Shown piece by piece: positions 7,602 through 8,628 of a stretch of DNA of 8,628 bases. A program made the translations under genes and the position numbers. Under the pieces are notes generated by a model. The model made no database searches. It was given only the letters and a program-made list of their open reading frames with translations, and had not been told where the DNA came from. The DNA is from an uncultured Bacteroidota bacterium (GTDB taxonomy: Bacteria > Bacteroidota > Bacteroidia > Chitinophagales > Chitinophagaceae), in assembly GCA_903825095.1 (NCBI GenBank), contig CAIJZF010000010.1, forward strand, positions 1 through 8,628, read 5' to 3'. Every line of letters starts with the position of its first letter. Within the stretch, counting starts at the first letter, position 1.

Positions 7602-8165
7602 CTAAGTAGCCCAAGCCTTATCTCCTTTTTTATAAGGTACAGTGCCTTCATATTTACCTGGTACTGCGATATAGCGTAAAGCCTTGGTAGCGCCTGCTTC
7701 AGAGCTAAAAAATCCCCAAAGGGTTAATTCTTTTAACATGGTGAAGTAATGCTTAGTCTCATCTGGCTTTTTTGTTTTTTGAAACGCTGAGGCTTCTTTG
7801 TCTAAGTCTACTAATAAGCTATGGCGCTGTTCTGCAGTAGCCTGCATAAAAGTTTTACCATTCGCTTTAGTAGACGTTTCATTTAAAGTTTTCATGCCAG
7901 CCATAAAAGCAGTTTGGTCTTTTGCTTCATAACAATCTTTTACAATCACTGTCATAAACTCACCCACTTTTGCTTCTTTGGCACCAGGGGTATCTGTTGC
8001 AGGTAAAATAGTTTCAGCAATTTCATTTAAAAATGAAATATCGTCTTGTGAAAATTTTAATCCTGTTGCACCAGTAGTACAACCTGATAAAAATGCTTCA
8101 GCACCTAAAACGGTTCCTCCCATTATAAGTGCTACTCTTGATAAGGCTTCTCTTCTATTCATCAT
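7602..8165 (-). CDS. Gluconate 2-dehydrogenase subunit 3 family protein, Tat lipoprotein
   Basis: This is the 187-residue small subunit of a GMC-type membrane sugar dehydrogenase. In characterised relatives (gluconate 2-dehydrogenase, glucoside 3-dehydrogenase) the small subunit carries the Tat signal for the complex, and the FAD subunit is exported with it. The N-terminus shows twin arginines at residues 4-5 (NRREALS), a hydrophobic stretch and a lipobox LSGC with Cys29, so the mature protein should be lipid-anchored. The family domain begins with ISFLNEIAETILPATDTPG (44-62) and continues to about residue 170; length is normal. Two consecutive ATG codons (8165 and 8162) precede NRREAL; the second gives the more usual MNRRE start, so the true protein may be 186 residues. 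The GMC gene ends 25 bases upstream, indicating one operon. No haem-binding motif is present, so electrons must leave through another partner. Confidence 0.9.
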   Translation of the reverse strand: MMNRREALSRVALIMGGTVLGAEAFLSGCTTGATGLKFSQDDISFLNEIAETILPATDTPGAKEAKVGEFMTVIVKDCYEAKDQTAFMAGMKTLNETSTKANGKTFMQATAEQRHSLLVDLDKEASAFQKTKKPDETKHYFTMLKELTLWGFFSSEAGATKALRYIAVPGKYEGTVPYKKGDKAWAT

Positions 8166-8190
8166 AAAATAGTATTTAAAATATTATAAA

Positions 8191-8628
8191 TTATAAGTTT
8201 CCTTTTTTCAATTCATTGACTGCAAATTCTGCAGCACGTGCGGTAAATGCCATATAAGTTAAAGAAGGGTTCACACAAGAAGAACTTGCCATGAAAGCAC
8301 CATCTGTTACAAATACATTCGGTGCATCCCAAACTTGGTTGTTACCATTTAAAACAGATGTCTTAGAATCTCTACCCATACGCGCTGTACCCATTTCATG
8401 AATACCGCGACCTGGTGTACCATCACCATCATGAGAAGTTACATTTTTAACCCCTGCTTTTTCTAACATCTCTTGCGCATCTGCAAAAATATCTTTGCGC
8501 ATTTTTTTCTCGTTCTCTTTTAATTCACAATCAATATTTAAAACGTTTAATCCCCATTTATCTTTTACTGTTTTGTCAAGAGTTACTTTATTGGTGGGAT
8601 CTGGTAACATTTCACCAAAGCCGCCCAT
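8191..8628 (-). CDS. GMC family oxidoreductase (C-terminal part; 5' end beyond the right edge)
   Basis: This is the C-terminal 145 residues of an FAD-dependent glucose-methanol-choline oxidoreductase, a family usually near 550-570 residues long in this subgroup. The reading frame is open to the window edge; the ATG at 8628 is almost certainly an internal Met. In the fragment, HEMGTARMG (77-85) contains the first catalytic His, NVFVTDGAFM (104-113) belongs to the FAD-binding C-terminal part, and NPSLTYMA (120-127) supplies the second active-site residue, Asn120, where many GMC members have His or Asn. These motifs match the gluconate/glucoside dehydrogenase subgroup rather than choline dehydrogenase. 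Together with the subunit 3 gene 25 bases downstream it should form a sugar dehydrogenase complex, delivered to the cell envelope on its partner's Tat signal. The sugar substrate and the oxidised position cannot be read from this fragment. Confidence 0.92.
   Translation of the reverse strand: MGGFGEMLPDPTNKVTLDKTVKDKWGLNVLNIDCELKENEKKMRKDIFADAQEMLEKAGVKNVTSHDGDGTPGRGIHEMGTARMGRDSKTSVLNGNNQVWDAPNVFVTDGAFMASSSCVNPSLTYMAFTARAAEFAVNELKKGNL

Noticed and set aside
7978..8172. Plus-strand open frame of 64 codons over the subunit 3 gene
   Set aside because: It is the antisense shadow of the Tat lipoprotein N-terminus, with no features of its own.

Overview
The window looks like chromosomal DNA of a Bacteroidota bacterium. 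It is AT-rich, start codons lack clear Shine-Dalgarno sequences, and a TAnnTTTG-type -7 promoter element can be seen. Three proteins begin with twin-arginine (Tat) signals of the kind common in Chitinophagaceae and related families. The genus assignment is inference only; there is no rRNA or other marker here.

Layout. Positions 1-788 (minus) hold the N-terminal 262 residues of an ALDH3-like aldehyde dehydrogenase that runs off the left edge. A 148-base divergent intergenic region follows. Next is a Tat-exported Gfo/Idh/MocA oxidoreductase (937-2397, plus), closed by a strong intrinsic terminator at 2423-2455, and then a class V PLP-dependent aminotransferase-like enzyme (2487-3653, plus). The aminotransferase converges on a 970-residue FAD/iron-sulfur 2-hydroxyacid dehydrogenase of the YdiJ type (3650-6562, minus), and the two stop codons interlock. 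Upstream of the dehydrogenase on the same strand lie a Tat-exported sugar phosphate isomerase/epimerase-like TIM barrel (6641-7495), a Tat lipoprotein of the gluconate 2-dehydrogenase subunit 3 family (7602-8165), and the C-terminal 145 residues of a GMC oxidoreductase (8191-8628) that enters from the right edge.

How the genes may work together. The GMC flavoprotein and its subunit 3 partner are 25 bases apart and almost certainly form one membrane-anchored sugar dehydrogenase. The exported TIM-barrel protein next to them and the exported Gfo/Idh/MocA protein nearby are the enzyme classes found in 3-keto-glycoside and C-glycoside cleavage systems. The best reading is therefore a cell-envelope sugar-oxidation module of unknown substrate. 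The YdiJ-type dehydrogenase, the aldehyde dehydrogenase and the aminotransferase-like protein are probably cytoplasmic, and their link to that module is uncertain. No rRNA, tRNA, CRISPR array, insertion sequence or phage gene was seen. No intergenic stretch exceeds 300 bases.
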